From: Acetobacter indonesiensis
Lineage (GTDB): Bacteria > Pseudomonadota > Alphaproteobacteria > Acetobacterales > Acetobacteraceae
Assembly: GCF_000963945.1 (NCBI RefSeq)
Contig: NZ_BAMW01000030.1
Location: 166,543-230,542 of the forward strand
Reading direction: 5' to 3'
DNA: 64,000 nt
This document shows positions 1-7,611 of this stretch, piece after piece (the stretch's first letter is position 1; each line of letters opens with the position of its first letter). Under the pieces are notes generated by a model. That model searched no databases and was not told the origin of the DNA. It saw only the letters and a list, made by a program, of their open reading frames with translations. Position numbers and translations under genes: made by a program.

Positions 1-2
1 CG

Positions 3-620
3 CATGTCGTGTTGGTTGTGGGCGTCAACGGTACCGGAAAAACGACCACCATTGGCAAAATGGCGCGCTTTTTTACCGATGAAGGTAAAAAAGTGATGAT
101 GGTAGCCGGAGACACCTTCCGTGCCGCCGCTGTTGAGCAACTTCAGATATGGGGCGAGCGCACAGGGTGTCCGGTTATTGCCGGCCCGCCAAACTGTGAT
201 GCCGCCGGTCTGGCCTTTGAAGCCCTGAAGCGTGGCAAGGCAGAAGGCGCGGATCTTCTGTTTATTGATACGGCAGGCCGTCTGCACAACAAAAGTGCCC
301 TGATGGAAGAACTTGCAAAAGTTATTCGTGTCATGCGCAAGTTTGATGAAACAGCACCTCACACCGTTCTCCTTGTTCTGGATGCCACAACGGGCCAAAA
401 TGCCATGGAGCAGGTTCGCGTGTTCCGTGAACTGGTGAATGTGACCGGGCTGGTTGTCACCAAACTTGACGGGTCTGCCCGTGGGGGCATTGTCGTGGCA
501 CTGGCAGACAGCTTTGGCTTGCCCGTACATGCCGTTGGTGTGGGTGAGCAGGCGGAAGATTTACGGCCGTTTCTGGCGCAGGATTATGCAAAAGGGCTGG
601 TTGGTCTGCCCGACGCCTGA
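3..620 (+). CDS. ftsY: Signal recognition particle receptor FtsY (3' part)
   Basis: C-terminal GTPase (G) domain of the SRP receptor, which docks ribosome-nascent-chain/SRP complexes at the inner membrane. The frame is open from the left edge, so the N-terminal NG part is missing. Visible motifs are the P-loop GVNGTGKTTT, the SRP-GTPase insertion segment DTFRAAAVEQL, the G3 motif DTAGR, the G4 motif TKLDG followed by SARGG, and the closing GVGEQAEDLRPF. The GVNGTGKTT form and the short C-terminus without a Met-rich M domain favour FtsY over Ffh. The gene ends about 130 bases before the F0 operon. Identity is firm; the true start lies outside the window. Confidence 0.95.
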   Translation, partial: HVVLVVGVNGTGKTTTIGKMARFFTDEGKKVMMVAGDTFRAAAVEQLQIWGERTGCPVIAGPPNCDAAGLAFEALKRGKAEGADLLFIDTAGRLHNKSALMEELAKVIRVMRKFDETAPHTVLLVLDATTGQNAMEQVRVFRELVNVTGLVVTKLDGSARGGIVVALADSFGLPVHAVGVGEQAEDLRPFLAQDYAKGLVGLPDA

Positions 621-691
621 AAAAAGAACGTCAATAAGTGGCTTTTTTGCGCGAAGTGAAGGATTTTCCTGTGTGTGCTGGTGATGCTTCC

Positions 692-720
692 TTGACAGGC
701 CATAGCAGCCCCGTTAGCAA
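692..720 (+). promoter_or_regulatory. Possible promoter for the F0 ATP synthase operon
   Basis: A perfect -35-like TTGACA at 692-697 is followed after 17 bases by TAGCAA at 715-720, a poor but possible -10. It lies in the gap between ftsY and atpI, about 30 bases before the atpI start. The -35 match and spacing are seen in the sequence; promoter function is inferred. Confidence 0.35.
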
Positions 721-749
721 GCGCCTGCACCCCTCTGGAGGTGCGAAGA

Positions 750-1049
750 ATGGGTAAAGAGAGCGACGAGTCTTTCTCCAAGCGTCTTGAGGCGGCAGAA
801 CGCCGTTCGGGGCTGGAAAAGAAAGATGAAAAAGCCAGCGCGGCGGAGGGAGATGAAAAATCTCTTCCAGCATTGGCGCTCCGGGCCGGGACGGAAATGA
901 TTTCCGCTCTGGTTGTGGGGGTTGCTGTCGGTTGGGGTCTGGACCACTGGTTCCATACCCGGGCCATTTTCCTGATTATCTTCGCGCTGCTGGGTGGAAG
1001 TGCAGGAGTGCTGAATGTCTGGCGGTTGGTCAAACCACCCCAGATCTGA
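750..1049 (+). CDS. atpI: ATP synthase protein I (AtpI family)
   Basis: Small membrane protein at the head of the F0 operon. In other bacteria AtpI helps assemble the c-ring or acts with Mg2+ transport. The first half is charged and hydrophilic (many K, E, D, R). The second half has two hydrophobic segments with the typical AtpI glycine pattern (VVGVAVGWGLDHWF, then a second helix containing ALLGGSAGVLNVWR). The ATG at 750 is preferred over an upstream in-frame GTG at 741, because the GGAG at 737-740 then sits at normal spacing. It is followed after 56 bases by atpB, the expected order in alphaproteobacteria. Confidence 0.85.
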   Translation: MGKESDESFSKRLEAAERRSGLEKKDEKASAAEGDEKSLPALALRAGTEMISALVVGVAVGWGLDHWFHTRAIFLIIFALLGGSAGVLNVWRLVKPPQI

Positions 1050-1105
1050 CATGGAAAGCTGCAAGCCCGGTAACGAGCCGGGCACAGTGGAGTAGGAGAA
1101 CGGTT

Positions 1106-1855
1106 TTGGCGGGCGGTTCCAGTATCGACGTACTTGGTCAGTTCGAGCTTCATCCCGTTCTTGGCGGGCTTGGTGAAGCATTGCGCTTCAGTCAGTCTCC
1201 GCTTTACATGCTTGTGGCAGTCTGCCTGGTGCTGGCATTCCTGTATTTCGGGATGCGTCCTGCTGCTGTGGTGCCTGGTCGTTTTCAGGCCGCGGCAGAA
1301 GTGGCCTACGAATTTATCCGGAACATGGCGGTTGATACCATCGGGCCAGAAGGCGCTGCTTTCTTCCCGTTTATCTTTACGCTGTTCTTCTTCATTCTGG
1401 CCGGGAACTATATCGGCCTGCTGCCTTTCTCTTTCACCTTCACCAGCCACATTGCCGTAACCTTGGCACTCGCGCTGCTGGTTTTCCTTTTGTCGGTGAT
1501 TGTCTCCCTTAAGGTGCAGGGCTTCCGCTTTTTCGCGCACTTCATGCCGGCTGGTGCCAGTCTGGCTCTTGCGCCACTGCTGATCCCGATTGAAATCCTG
1601 TCCTTTCTCTCTCGCCCCGTGAGCCTGTCTATCCGACTGTTTGCCAATATGGTCGCTGGGCACGTCATGTTTGATATTTTCGCAAGCTTTGTTGTCATGC
1701 TCGCCGGTTTTGGCGTGGTGGGTGACGTGTTTGCGATCGGGCCCATTGCCATTAACATGGCGCTGGTGGCTCTTGAGTTGCTTGTTGGTGTGCTGCAGGC
1801 CTATGTGTTTGCCATCCTGACGTGCATCTACCTGCGGGAGGCCGTGGCTCACTGA
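1106..1855 (+). CDS. atpB: F0F1 ATP synthase subunit a
   Basis: Subunit a forms the two proton half-channels beside the c-ring in the inner membrane. About 249 residues, mostly hydrophobic, with five or six membrane helices. The essential arginine is visible in the segment SLSIRLFANMVAGH at about residue 177. The C-terminal helix carries the usual ELLVGVLQAYVFAILTCIYL pattern. The start is the TTG at 1106, preceded by AGGAG at 1094-1098; longer forms beginning near 932 would overlap atpI and read unrelated sequence. It is part of atpI-atpB-atpE-atpF'-atpF; the F1 genes are elsewhere, as is usual in alphaproteobacteria. Confidence 0.95.
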   Translation: MAGGSSIDVLGQFELHPVLGGLGEALRFSQSPLYMLVAVCLVLAFLYFGMRPAAVVPGRFQAAAEVAYEFIRNMAVDTIGPEGAAFFPFIFTLFFFILAGNYIGLLPFSFTFTSHIAVTLALALLVFLLSVIVSLKVQGFRFFAHFMPAGASLALAPLLIPIEILSFLSRPVSLSIRLFANMVAGHVMFDIFASFVVMLAGFGVVGDVFAIGPIAINMALVALELLVGVLQAYVFAILTCIYLREAVAH

Positions 1856-1907
1856 GCTGCTTTGCCCGTTTCGTTTGAACTGTACTTGAAACAAGGAAGT
1901 GACTGAT

Positions 1908-2132
1908 ATGGACATCGCTGCAGCCCGGGAAATCGGTGCAGGTATCGCCGTAATCGCCCTCGCCGGCGTTGGTATCGGCCTCGGCAACATCTTTTCAACG
2001 CTGGTGAGCAGCATTGCTCGTAACCCGGCTTCTCGCCCCCACGTTTTCGGTCTGGGCATGCTGGGCTTTGCGCTGACAGAAGCTATCGCTCTGTTCGCTC
2101 TGCTGATCGCGTTCCTGATCCTCTTCGTCTAA
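1908..2132 (+). CDS. atpE: F0F1 ATP synthase subunit c
   Basis: The c subunit forms the rotating proton-carrying ring. At 74 residues it has the two-helix hairpin: helix 1 is rich in Gly/Ala, the polar loop is ARNPASRP, and helix 2 carries the proton-binding glutamate Glu58 ([12 protein letters not shown]). The ATG at 1908 is preferred over the GTG at 1899 because AAGGA at 1894-1898 then has good spacing, although the GTG cannot be excluded. The helix 1 motif [10 protein letters not shown] fits a proton ring; no Na+-ring ligand set is obvious. Confidence 0.96.
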   Translation: MDIAAAREIGAGIAVIALAGVGIGLGNIFSTLVSSIARNPASRPHVFGLGMLGFALTEAIALFALLIAFLILFV

Positions 2133-2160
2133 GAAGCCGTAGGGTAAAGGAGAAGTTCCT

Positions 2161-2760
2161 GTGGGTGTCATGATGAAGACTGTTCGTGCCGGTTTGCTCG
2201 CTGCGGTATCCGGCGTGTCTCTTCTGGCCATGGCGGCACCTGGTGCCTACGCCGCAGGGATGCCTCAGCTTGATTTTCACAATCCCCTGGTTACCGGTCA
2301 GGTAATCTGGGGTGCGGTGATCTTTCTGGGTTTCTACCTGGTGCTCAGCCGGGTAATGCTGCCGCGCGTTGGTCGTGTTCTGGAAGACCGTAGCACACGC
2401 ATCTCGAATGATCTTGATGTTGCCCGTGCTGCCAAACAGGATGCCGATAAAGCCGTGGCAGAACTTCAGCAGGCCCGTAAGGATGCCCTGGCTGAAGCCC
2501 AAGCGAATTTGCAGAAAGCGCTGGATGAAGAACAGCGTGCTGCAGAACAGAAAATGCAGGAAATCAACGCCCGTCTTGCTTCTGAAATTTCAGAAGCAGA
2601 ACAGCGCGTTGCTGCCGAAAAAAGCCGCGCCTTTGCCGCATTGAAGGATATCGCTGCTGATACCACACAGGCGCTTGTAAGCCGTCTGACTGGTACGGCT
2701 GCTGATGCTTCTCTGGTGGCGCAAAAGGTTGAGGGTGCTTCCGCGCACCTGTCGCTCTGA
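2161..2760 (+). CDS. atpF': F0F1 ATP synthase subunit b'
   Basis: One of two unequal b-type stator subunits; alphaproteobacteria and phototrophs have b and b' rather than a b homodimer. About 199 residues: an N-terminal hydrophobic stretch that looks like a signal peptide (AVSGVSLLAMAAPGAYAAG), a membrane helix (VIWGAVIFLGFYLVLSRVMLP), then a long Ala/Glu/Lys/Gln-rich coiled coil. The GTG at 2161 has AAAGGAG at 2146-2152 upstream; ATGs at 2170 and 2173 are alternatives. The cleavable-looking N-terminus is known for b' subunits of this group. It is followed by atpF after 24 bases. Confidence 0.9.
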   Translation: MGVMMKTVRAGLLAAVSGVSLLAMAAPGAYAAGMPQLDFHNPLVTGQVIWGAVIFLGFYLVLSRVMLPRVGRVLEDRSTRISNDLDVARAAKQDADKAVAELQQARKDALAEAQANLQKALDEEQRAAEQKMQEINARLASEISEAEQRVAAEKSRAFAALKDIAADTTQALVSRLTGTAADASLVAQKVEGASAHLSL

Positions 2761-2784
2761 TCTGCTTCGAGGGGAATATTCATC

Positions 2785-3288
2785 ATGAATAACATTTTTC
2801 ACGAAGCAGGCTTCTGGGTCGCTGTTTCTTTCGTTCTGTTCTTTGTTTTCTTTGGTCGCAAACTGTGGGGCCCCATCACTGCGGTGCTGGATAGCCGTGC
2901 AGCCCGCATTCGCGAAGAGCTTGATGAAGCTGCTCGTTTGCGCCGCGAAGCCGAGCAGATGCTGGAAGATGCCACGCGTGAGCGTGAGCAGGCTCTGGTT
3001 GAAGCGAAATCTGTTGTTGAGCAGTCTCGCAAGCATGCGGCTGAAGTCGCGGAAAAAGCCCGCGCTGAAGCTGAAGAAGCTGTGAAACGTCACGAGCAGA
3101 TGGCTTATGACCGTATTGCCGCTGTTGAACGTGCTGCTGCAAAAGAAGTGCGTCAGGTTGCAATTGATGTTGCTGTTGAGGCAGCCCGCGGTGTGATCAG
3201 CCAGTCTCTGGACGCACAGAAAGCTGAATCATTGGTTGATAAAGCCATTGCTGACCTGCCCGCCGCTCTGGCGCGCCAGGCTGCCTGA
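2785..3288 (+). CDS. atpF: F0F1 ATP synthase subunit b
   Basis: Second stator subunit, linking subunit a to F1 through delta. At 167 residues it has a single N-terminal membrane helix (FWVAVSFVLFFVFFGRKLW) followed by a charged, Ala-rich coiled coil to the end. This is the normal b-subunit plan and length. The start at 2785 is preceded by GAGGGGAA. It is the last ATP synthase gene of the operon; a glycosyltransferase gene starts 27 bases later on the same strand and may be co-transcribed by read-through. Confidence 0.93.
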   Translation: MNNIFHEAGFWVAVSFVLFFVFFGRKLWGPITAVLDSRAARIREELDEAARLRREAEQMLEDATREREQALVEAKSVVEQSRKHAAEVAEKARAEAEEAVKRHEQMAYDRIAAVERAAAKEVRQVAIDVAVEAARGVISQSLDAQKAESLVDKAIADLPAALARQAA

Positions 3289-3315
3289 GTTCAGCTCTGT
3301 GCTGATTGATCAGGT

Positions 3316-4071
3316 TTGACAGAACATACCTCTCTCCGGAGTGACACCACTCCGGTCCTGAGCATTGTTATCGCTGTTCTTGATGAACGCGATAACCTGC
3401 CTTTCGTCTGCAAGGAGCTGGCTGAAGCCTGCCAGAGCCTTCCCCCGACAGAAATTGTTTTTGTTGATGATGGCAGCCGGGATGACACGGTTGCTGTGCT
3501 TCAGCAGATGCGGGCTGAATGTCTCCCCAATTTGCGGGTTTTATCCCACGACCGTTGCTGCGGTAAATCCGCTGCCCTGCGTACCGGCATTACGGCCGCA
3601 AAGGGCGAATGGATTGCTACCATTGATGGCGATGGGCAGGATGATCCGCGTGAACTGATCGCCCTGCTGCGTCTGGCTCGCTCGGCTAACGGCACACCGC
3701 CTTTGGTCGTAGGTGTGCGTACGCGCAGGAAAGATGGCTGGTCTCGTCGCTTTGCGACCCGCTTTGCCAATGGTTTGCGTCGTCGCCTTTTACGTGATGA
3801 TTGCCCGGATACGGGTGCGCCTATCAAACTGTTTCAGCGGGATGCTTTTTTACGGTTGCCGCAGTTTGAAGGTCTGCATCGTTTCCTGCCGGCATTATTC
3901 GGTTCGTATGGCGTGCCGCTTCTATGCCACCCGGTCAAACATCGGCCTCGTCTGCATGGCCAGTCAAAATATACCAACTTCAATCGCGCGCTTGTCGGCA
4001 TTCGAGACCTGCTGGGCGTGATCTGGTTGCGAAACCGCACTCGGTTGCCAAAATCGGTCCGTGAATGCTGA
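3316..4071 (+). CDS. Glycosyltransferase family 2 (DPM1/ArnC-like)
   Basis: Likely transfers a sugar from a nucleotide donor to a polyprenyl phosphate at the cytoplasmic face. The GT-A fold motifs are visible: LSIVIAVLDERDNLP, EIVFVDDGSRDDT, and the DGDGQDDP metal/substrate segment. No C-terminal membrane helices follow, as in short DPM1-type enzymes. The start is read as TTG at 3316, with only a weak upstream purine run (CAGG), so the start is uncertain. The stop overlaps the start of the next gene by 7 bases (ATGCTGA), which implies translational coupling with the ArnT-like transferase that would use the lipid-linked sugar. Confidence 0.82.
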   Translation: MTEHTSLRSDTTPVLSIVIAVLDERDNLPFVCKELAEACQSLPPTEIVFVDDGSRDDTVAVLQQMRAECLPNLRVLSHDRCCGKSAALRTGITAAKGEWIATIDGDGQDDPRELIALLRLARSANGTPPLVVGVRTRRKDGWSRRFATRFANGLRRRLLRDDCPDTGAPIKLFQRDAFLRLPQFEGLHRFLPALFGSYGVPLLCHPVKHRPRLHGQSKYTNFNRALVGIRDLLGVIWLRNRTRLPKSVREC

Positions 4072-5747
4072 AACCTCAGTCGGGCACACAGCCCTTGCCA
4101 GGTCGTGTTCTCGCTCTGCTGGGGTTATTCGCTTTTCTGCTGTTCCTGCCTGGACGGGCGTCAACGCCCCCCTTTGACCGGGACGAGCCTCGCTATATGG
4201 AAGCGACGGCCCAAATGCTTGAAAGCGGCAATTTTGTTGATGTTCGCTTTCAGGACAAGCCCCGCTATTTGCAGCCAGCAGGAATATACTGGCTGGAAGC
4301 TGCGGCTGTAGCTGCGTCCGGCACGCTGCCTGATCGGGCTGTATGGCCCTACCGTGTGCCGTCCTTACTGGCCATGTCAGCGTCCGTAATGCTCACAGCC
4401 TGGATGGGCTCGGTTCTGTTCGGTGCCCCAGCCGGGATTGCGGCGGCGGTCATGTTCATGGTGTCTGTGCTGGTTACGGCTGAAAGCCGGATGGGCACCA
4501 TTGATTCCTGCTTGTTGTTAACGGTTTTGCTGGCGCAGGTCGCCGTGCTTCGTGCGCTGCTTGATTGTGAACGGCAAAAGAGCACGGTCTGGCAAACACC
4601 TGTTCTGTTCTGGGCTGCTATTGGCTGCGGGCTTATGCTCAAAGGGCCTGTTATTCTTATTCCGTCACTGGCAACGCCGCTTGCCATGGCGTGGGTTGAC
4701 CGTAATTTCACCCTCTGGCTGCGGTTGCGTCCTTCATGGGGTTGGCTGATCTCGCTGGCTATTTTGCTGCCGTGGTGTGTTGCCATTGGTGTTGTCAGTC
4801 ACGGTGAATTTTTCCGGAACGCGGTCGGTACAAATTTTCTGGGTAAGGTCTCTTCAGGCCAGCAGGCGCATGGTTTGCCACCCGGGTACCATGTTCTTGT
4901 TTTTCTAATTGCATTTTGGCCGGGGTCTTTTTTTGTGGCGGCCACGCTGCCAGCCATATGGAAAAACCGGACCACACAGGCTGTAAAATATTTGCTGTGC
5001 TGGATTCTTCCGCACTGGCTGGTATTTGAAGCCATTGCAACCAAACTGCCGCACTATGTGCTGCCCACCTATCCTGCCATTGCCATTCTGACAGCAGGCA
5101 TGCTGGTGCGTGGCGCGCCGGTCTGGAATGAATGGCCAAAAGCCATCTGGGCGCGGGTGCTTTTGGGGGTTTATGGCGTTGCCTGGCTTCTGGTCGGGCT
5201 GGCGCTCTCTGTGGCAGGGCCGGTGCTTTTATGGAAAGTGGAGCACGTTGTCTCTCCCGCAGCCCTGATACTGGCTGCCGGGTGTCTGCCTCTGATAGTG
5301 CTTGCCTCTGCCTTGATCTGGAAGTCTGAGCTCCGCAAGGCGCTCCTTACCAGTGCCGCGTGTGCAGCGCTTCTTTATGTCGGGCTTTTTCTGGTTGTGG
5401 TGCCGCGCCTGCATAGTATCTGGCTGGCACCCCGCTTGGCTGATTTAGTGAAGACACATCGCCCATGTTCGCAGACAGAAGTGGCGTCAGTCTCCTTTTC
5501 TGAACCCAGTTTGGTTTTTTTACTTGGGGGCAAGGTCAAGTTGGTTGGCGCACAGCAGGCCGCCACCATGATGCTGAATAATCGTGCGTGTGCGGTCGCA
5601 TTGGTTGATGATCATGACAAAGAACAGTTCCTGTCAGCACTGGGCGACGCACGGAGCAAAGTTGTGTCTCACGGTACCGTATCCGGGCTGAATTATTCAA
5701 ACGGACACCATCTGAACATCAGTCTTTACGGACTATCTGCTGAATAA
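4065..5747 (+). CDS. ArnT-like polyprenyl-phosphate glycosyltransferase (GT83/GT39 type)
   Basis: Integral membrane transferase of 560 residues, with about a dozen hydrophobic segments. The family signature is at the N-terminus: after helix 1 comes PPFDRDEPRYMEAT, whose acidic pair is the catalytic/metal site of GT-C enzymes, then RFQDKPRYLQPAGIYWL. The family moves sugars from polyprenyl phosphate to lipid A or other envelope acceptors in the periplasm. The preceding overlapping DPM1-like gene would make the lipid-linked donor. The sugar and acceptor cannot be read from sequence; calling it aminoarabinose transfer would be over-specific, since no other arn gene is nearby. Confidence 0.82.
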   Translation: MLKPQSGTQPLPGRVLALLGLFAFLLFLPGRASTPPFDRDEPRYMEATAQMLESGNFVDVRFQDKPRYLQPAGIYWLEAAAVAASGTLPDRAVWPYRVPSLLAMSASVMLTAWMGSVLFGAPAGIAAAVMFMVSVLVTAESRMGTIDSCLLLTVLLAQVAVLRALLDCERQKSTVWQTPVLFWAAIGCGLMLKGPVILIPSLATPLAMAWVDRNFTLWLRLRPSWGWLISLAILLPWCVAIGVVSHGEFFRNAVGTNFLGKVSSGQQAHGLPPGYHVLVFLIAFWPGSFFVAATLPAIWKNRTTQAVKYLLCWILPHWLVFEAIATKLPHYVLPTYPAIAILTAGMLVRGAPVWNEWPKAIWARVLLGVYGVAWLLVGLALSVAGPVLLWKVEHVVSPAALILAAGCLPLIVLASALIWKSELRKALLTSAACAALLYVGLFLVVVPRLHSIWLAPRLADLVKTHRPCSQTEVASVSFSEPSLVFLLGGKVKLVGAQQAATMMLNNRACAVALVDDHDKEQFLSALGDARSKVVSHGTVSGLNYSNGHHLNISLYGLSAE

Positions 5748-5876
5748 TAATTGCTGACCGTTTTTCGCTAAAGCGCGGCAAGCTGGTTTGCTCATTCACA
5801 GAGCATGATGCGCCGCTATGGTCTGGTAAATTAACCTGACTGGCTTGTTTTATTGTTTTGTGTGGGAGAGGAAAAG

Positions 5877-5953
5877 TGGTGCCCGCTGGCGGATTCGAAC
5901 CACCGGCCCCATCATTACGAATGACGTGCTCTACCAACTGAGCTAAGCGGGCA
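5877..5953 (-). tRNA. tRNA-Thr (anticodon CGT)
   Basis: Read on the minus strand it folds as a complete cloverleaf. The acceptor is TGCCCGC/GCGGGCA, the D arm GCTC-AGTTGGTA-GAGC, the anticodon stem CGTCA/TGATG with loop TTCGTAA (anticodon CGT), the T arm holds GGTTCGAATCC, and the CCA is encoded (5877-5879). It reads ACG threonine codons. It stands alone between the ArnT-like gene and pqiA. Confidence 0.97.
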
Positions 5954-6123
5954 TAACCAATTTTCGAAGCGCTGGTTATCACGGCATATACGCAAACGCA
6001 ACGGGCTGGCAGCCAAAAAAATGCGATAGAGTGCTATTCTATGGCTTCCTGTTGTGCTCGCATGGCTGCAATTTGGTGCGTTAGCTATTACCCACTCCGT
6101 TTTTTCGTTCTAAGGTCGGTTTC

Positions 6124-7611
6124 ATGAACGCGTCACATTTTACAGCCCTGTTGCGAGAGGCCGTTATGCCCGTGCAGGATTCGTCTGTAGATGAAAGTCA
6201 GCACGTTCATAATGTTGAAGGTGCGGTGGAATGCCCGTGCTGCGGGCTGTTTCAGAAACTGCCGCCGCTTGAGCCGGGCACACAGGCACGGTGTTTACGC
6301 TGTAACCAGAGCCTAGACCGTCGGAACAAGACAGCACCGATTGCAACACCTTTGGCGTTTTGTATCAGTTCGGCTGCTCTTTATCTGGCCATGCTGTTTT
6401 CAACCCTGATGATGCTTGACCTGTATGGGCGTCAGCGCACGGTTGATATTATTACCGGCCCAATAGAACTGCTGCATGAAGGCTGGGGTGAAGTCGGGGT
6501 GCTGGTTGCCATTGCCACCATCCTCGCCCCCGGTGTGGTTATCGGCATGATGGGCATGATCCTGACCGCAGCGCTCAGGCCGACCTTGCCCTCCTGGGTG
6601 CCACATCTGCTAAAGTGGTATGAATTGCTGCGCCCGTGGTCCATGGTCGAAGTTTATATTCTGGGCGTATTTGTTGCCTACACCAAGCTGGTTGATCTGG
6701 CTTTTGTGCAGGTCGGGGCCGCAGTTTATCTGGTGGCTGGCCTGATGGTGACCATGGCGGCAACCGATGCCACACTTGACACAGAACTGATCTGGCAGCA
6801 GCGCAAGATTGATCCCTTCATGCGCACCATGAATGGCAAGCGTATTGCCCTAAGTGCTGTTTCTGCTGAAGAAGGCGCATTGGCACCGTCTGACAATCGG
6901 GTCTCCTGTCCGGCATGTGGGTTAGTGCTTGAATTTGATCGCGCTGTTCACAAGACGGAACCTGTCGGTTTTTGCCCACGCTGTGGTCACGTTGTCAGAC
7001 GCCGCCGGGCAAACAGCATTTCTCGTACCATGGCGCTGCTGGCGTCAGCCATTGTGTTTTATGTGCCAGCCAACCTCTACCCCGTCATGACGGTTATCAA
7101 GATGGGCAACGGGTCAGGGCATACCATTGTCGAAGGGGCGATAGAACTGTGGCAGGACGACATGATTCCTTTGTCCTTGCTGGTTCTGTTTGCCAGCGTC
7201 ACGGTACCGGTACTGAAAGTGGTCGGGCTGATTGTCATGGTAACCGCGACGCATCGGCGGTCGGCCAAGGGGCTGGTTTTTCGCTCAAAACTGTATCGTG
7301 TTATTGATATCGTAGGTCGTTGGTCCATGATTGACGTGTTTATGGTGTCTATTCTTGTGGCTGTTGTGCGTTTCAGTCACATGGCCAGCATTACGGCCAA
7401 TGGCGGCATGGTCTGTTTTGCCGCAGTGGTTGTGCTGACAATTTTTGCGGTGCACACATTTGACCCCCGTCTGATGTGGGATGCCGTTGAAGAAAAAGAC
7501 GGTGCACACTCTGATACCCCCCGCTCTTCCGTGGGGGCAGATCAGCCGGGTCACACCCGGCAGGAGAGTGCAGGGGCATATCTGGGTAATATGGAGCCGG
7601 ACAGGGCGTGA
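6124..7611 (+). CDS. pqiA: Paraquat-inducible protein A (PqiA/LetA) family membrane protein
   Basis: Inner-membrane partner of the MCE protein PqiB in lipid traffic across the envelope. 495 residues built as two similar halves. Each half begins with a four-cysteine rubredoxin-like zinc ribbon (CPCC plus CLRC near residues 38-60; CPAC plus CPRC near 260-285) and is followed by four membrane helices. The repeated motifs (YLAMLFSTLMM and YVPANLYPVMT; IELLHEGWG and IELWQDDM; LRPWSMVEVYILGV and VGRWSMIDVFMVSI) show the internal duplication. The stop overlaps the next start. The start at 6124 follows an AAGGTCGG purine run. Confidence 0.93.
   Translation: MNASHFTALLREAVMPVQDSSVDESQHVHNVEGAVECPCCGLFQKLPPLEPGTQARCLRCNQSLDRRNKTAPIATPLAFCISSAALYLAMLFSTLMMLDLYGRQRTVDIITGPIELLHEGWGEVGVLVAIATILAPGVVIGMMGMILTAALRPTLPSWVPHLLKWYELLRPWSMVEVYILGVFVAYTKLVDLAFVQVGAAVYLVAGLMVTMAATDATLDTELIWQQRKIDPFMRTMNGKRIALSAVSAEEGALAPSDNRVSCPACGLVLEFDRAVHKTEPVGFCPRCGHVVRRRRANSISRTMALLASAIVFYVPANLYPVMTVIKMGNGSGHTIVEGAIELWQDDMIPLSLLVLFASVTVPVLKVVGLIVMVTATHRRSAKGLVFRSKLYRVIDIVGRWSMIDVFMVSILVAVVRFSHMASITANGGMVCFAAVVVLTIFAVHTFDPRLMWDAVEEKDGAHSDTPRSSVGADQPGHTRQESAGAYLGNMEPDRA

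Noticed and set aside
584..2059. Long open frame (about 491 codons) on the minus strand across atpI, atpB and atpE
   Set aside because: It lies antisense to three well-recognised genes, its translation has no domain pattern and many low-complexity His/Gln/Arg runs; it is a shadow of the coding strand.
4065..5747. Naming the ArnT-like gene as arnT (aminoarabinose transfer)
   Set aside because: No other arn pathway gene is nearby and family members transfer different sugars; the specific name is not supported.
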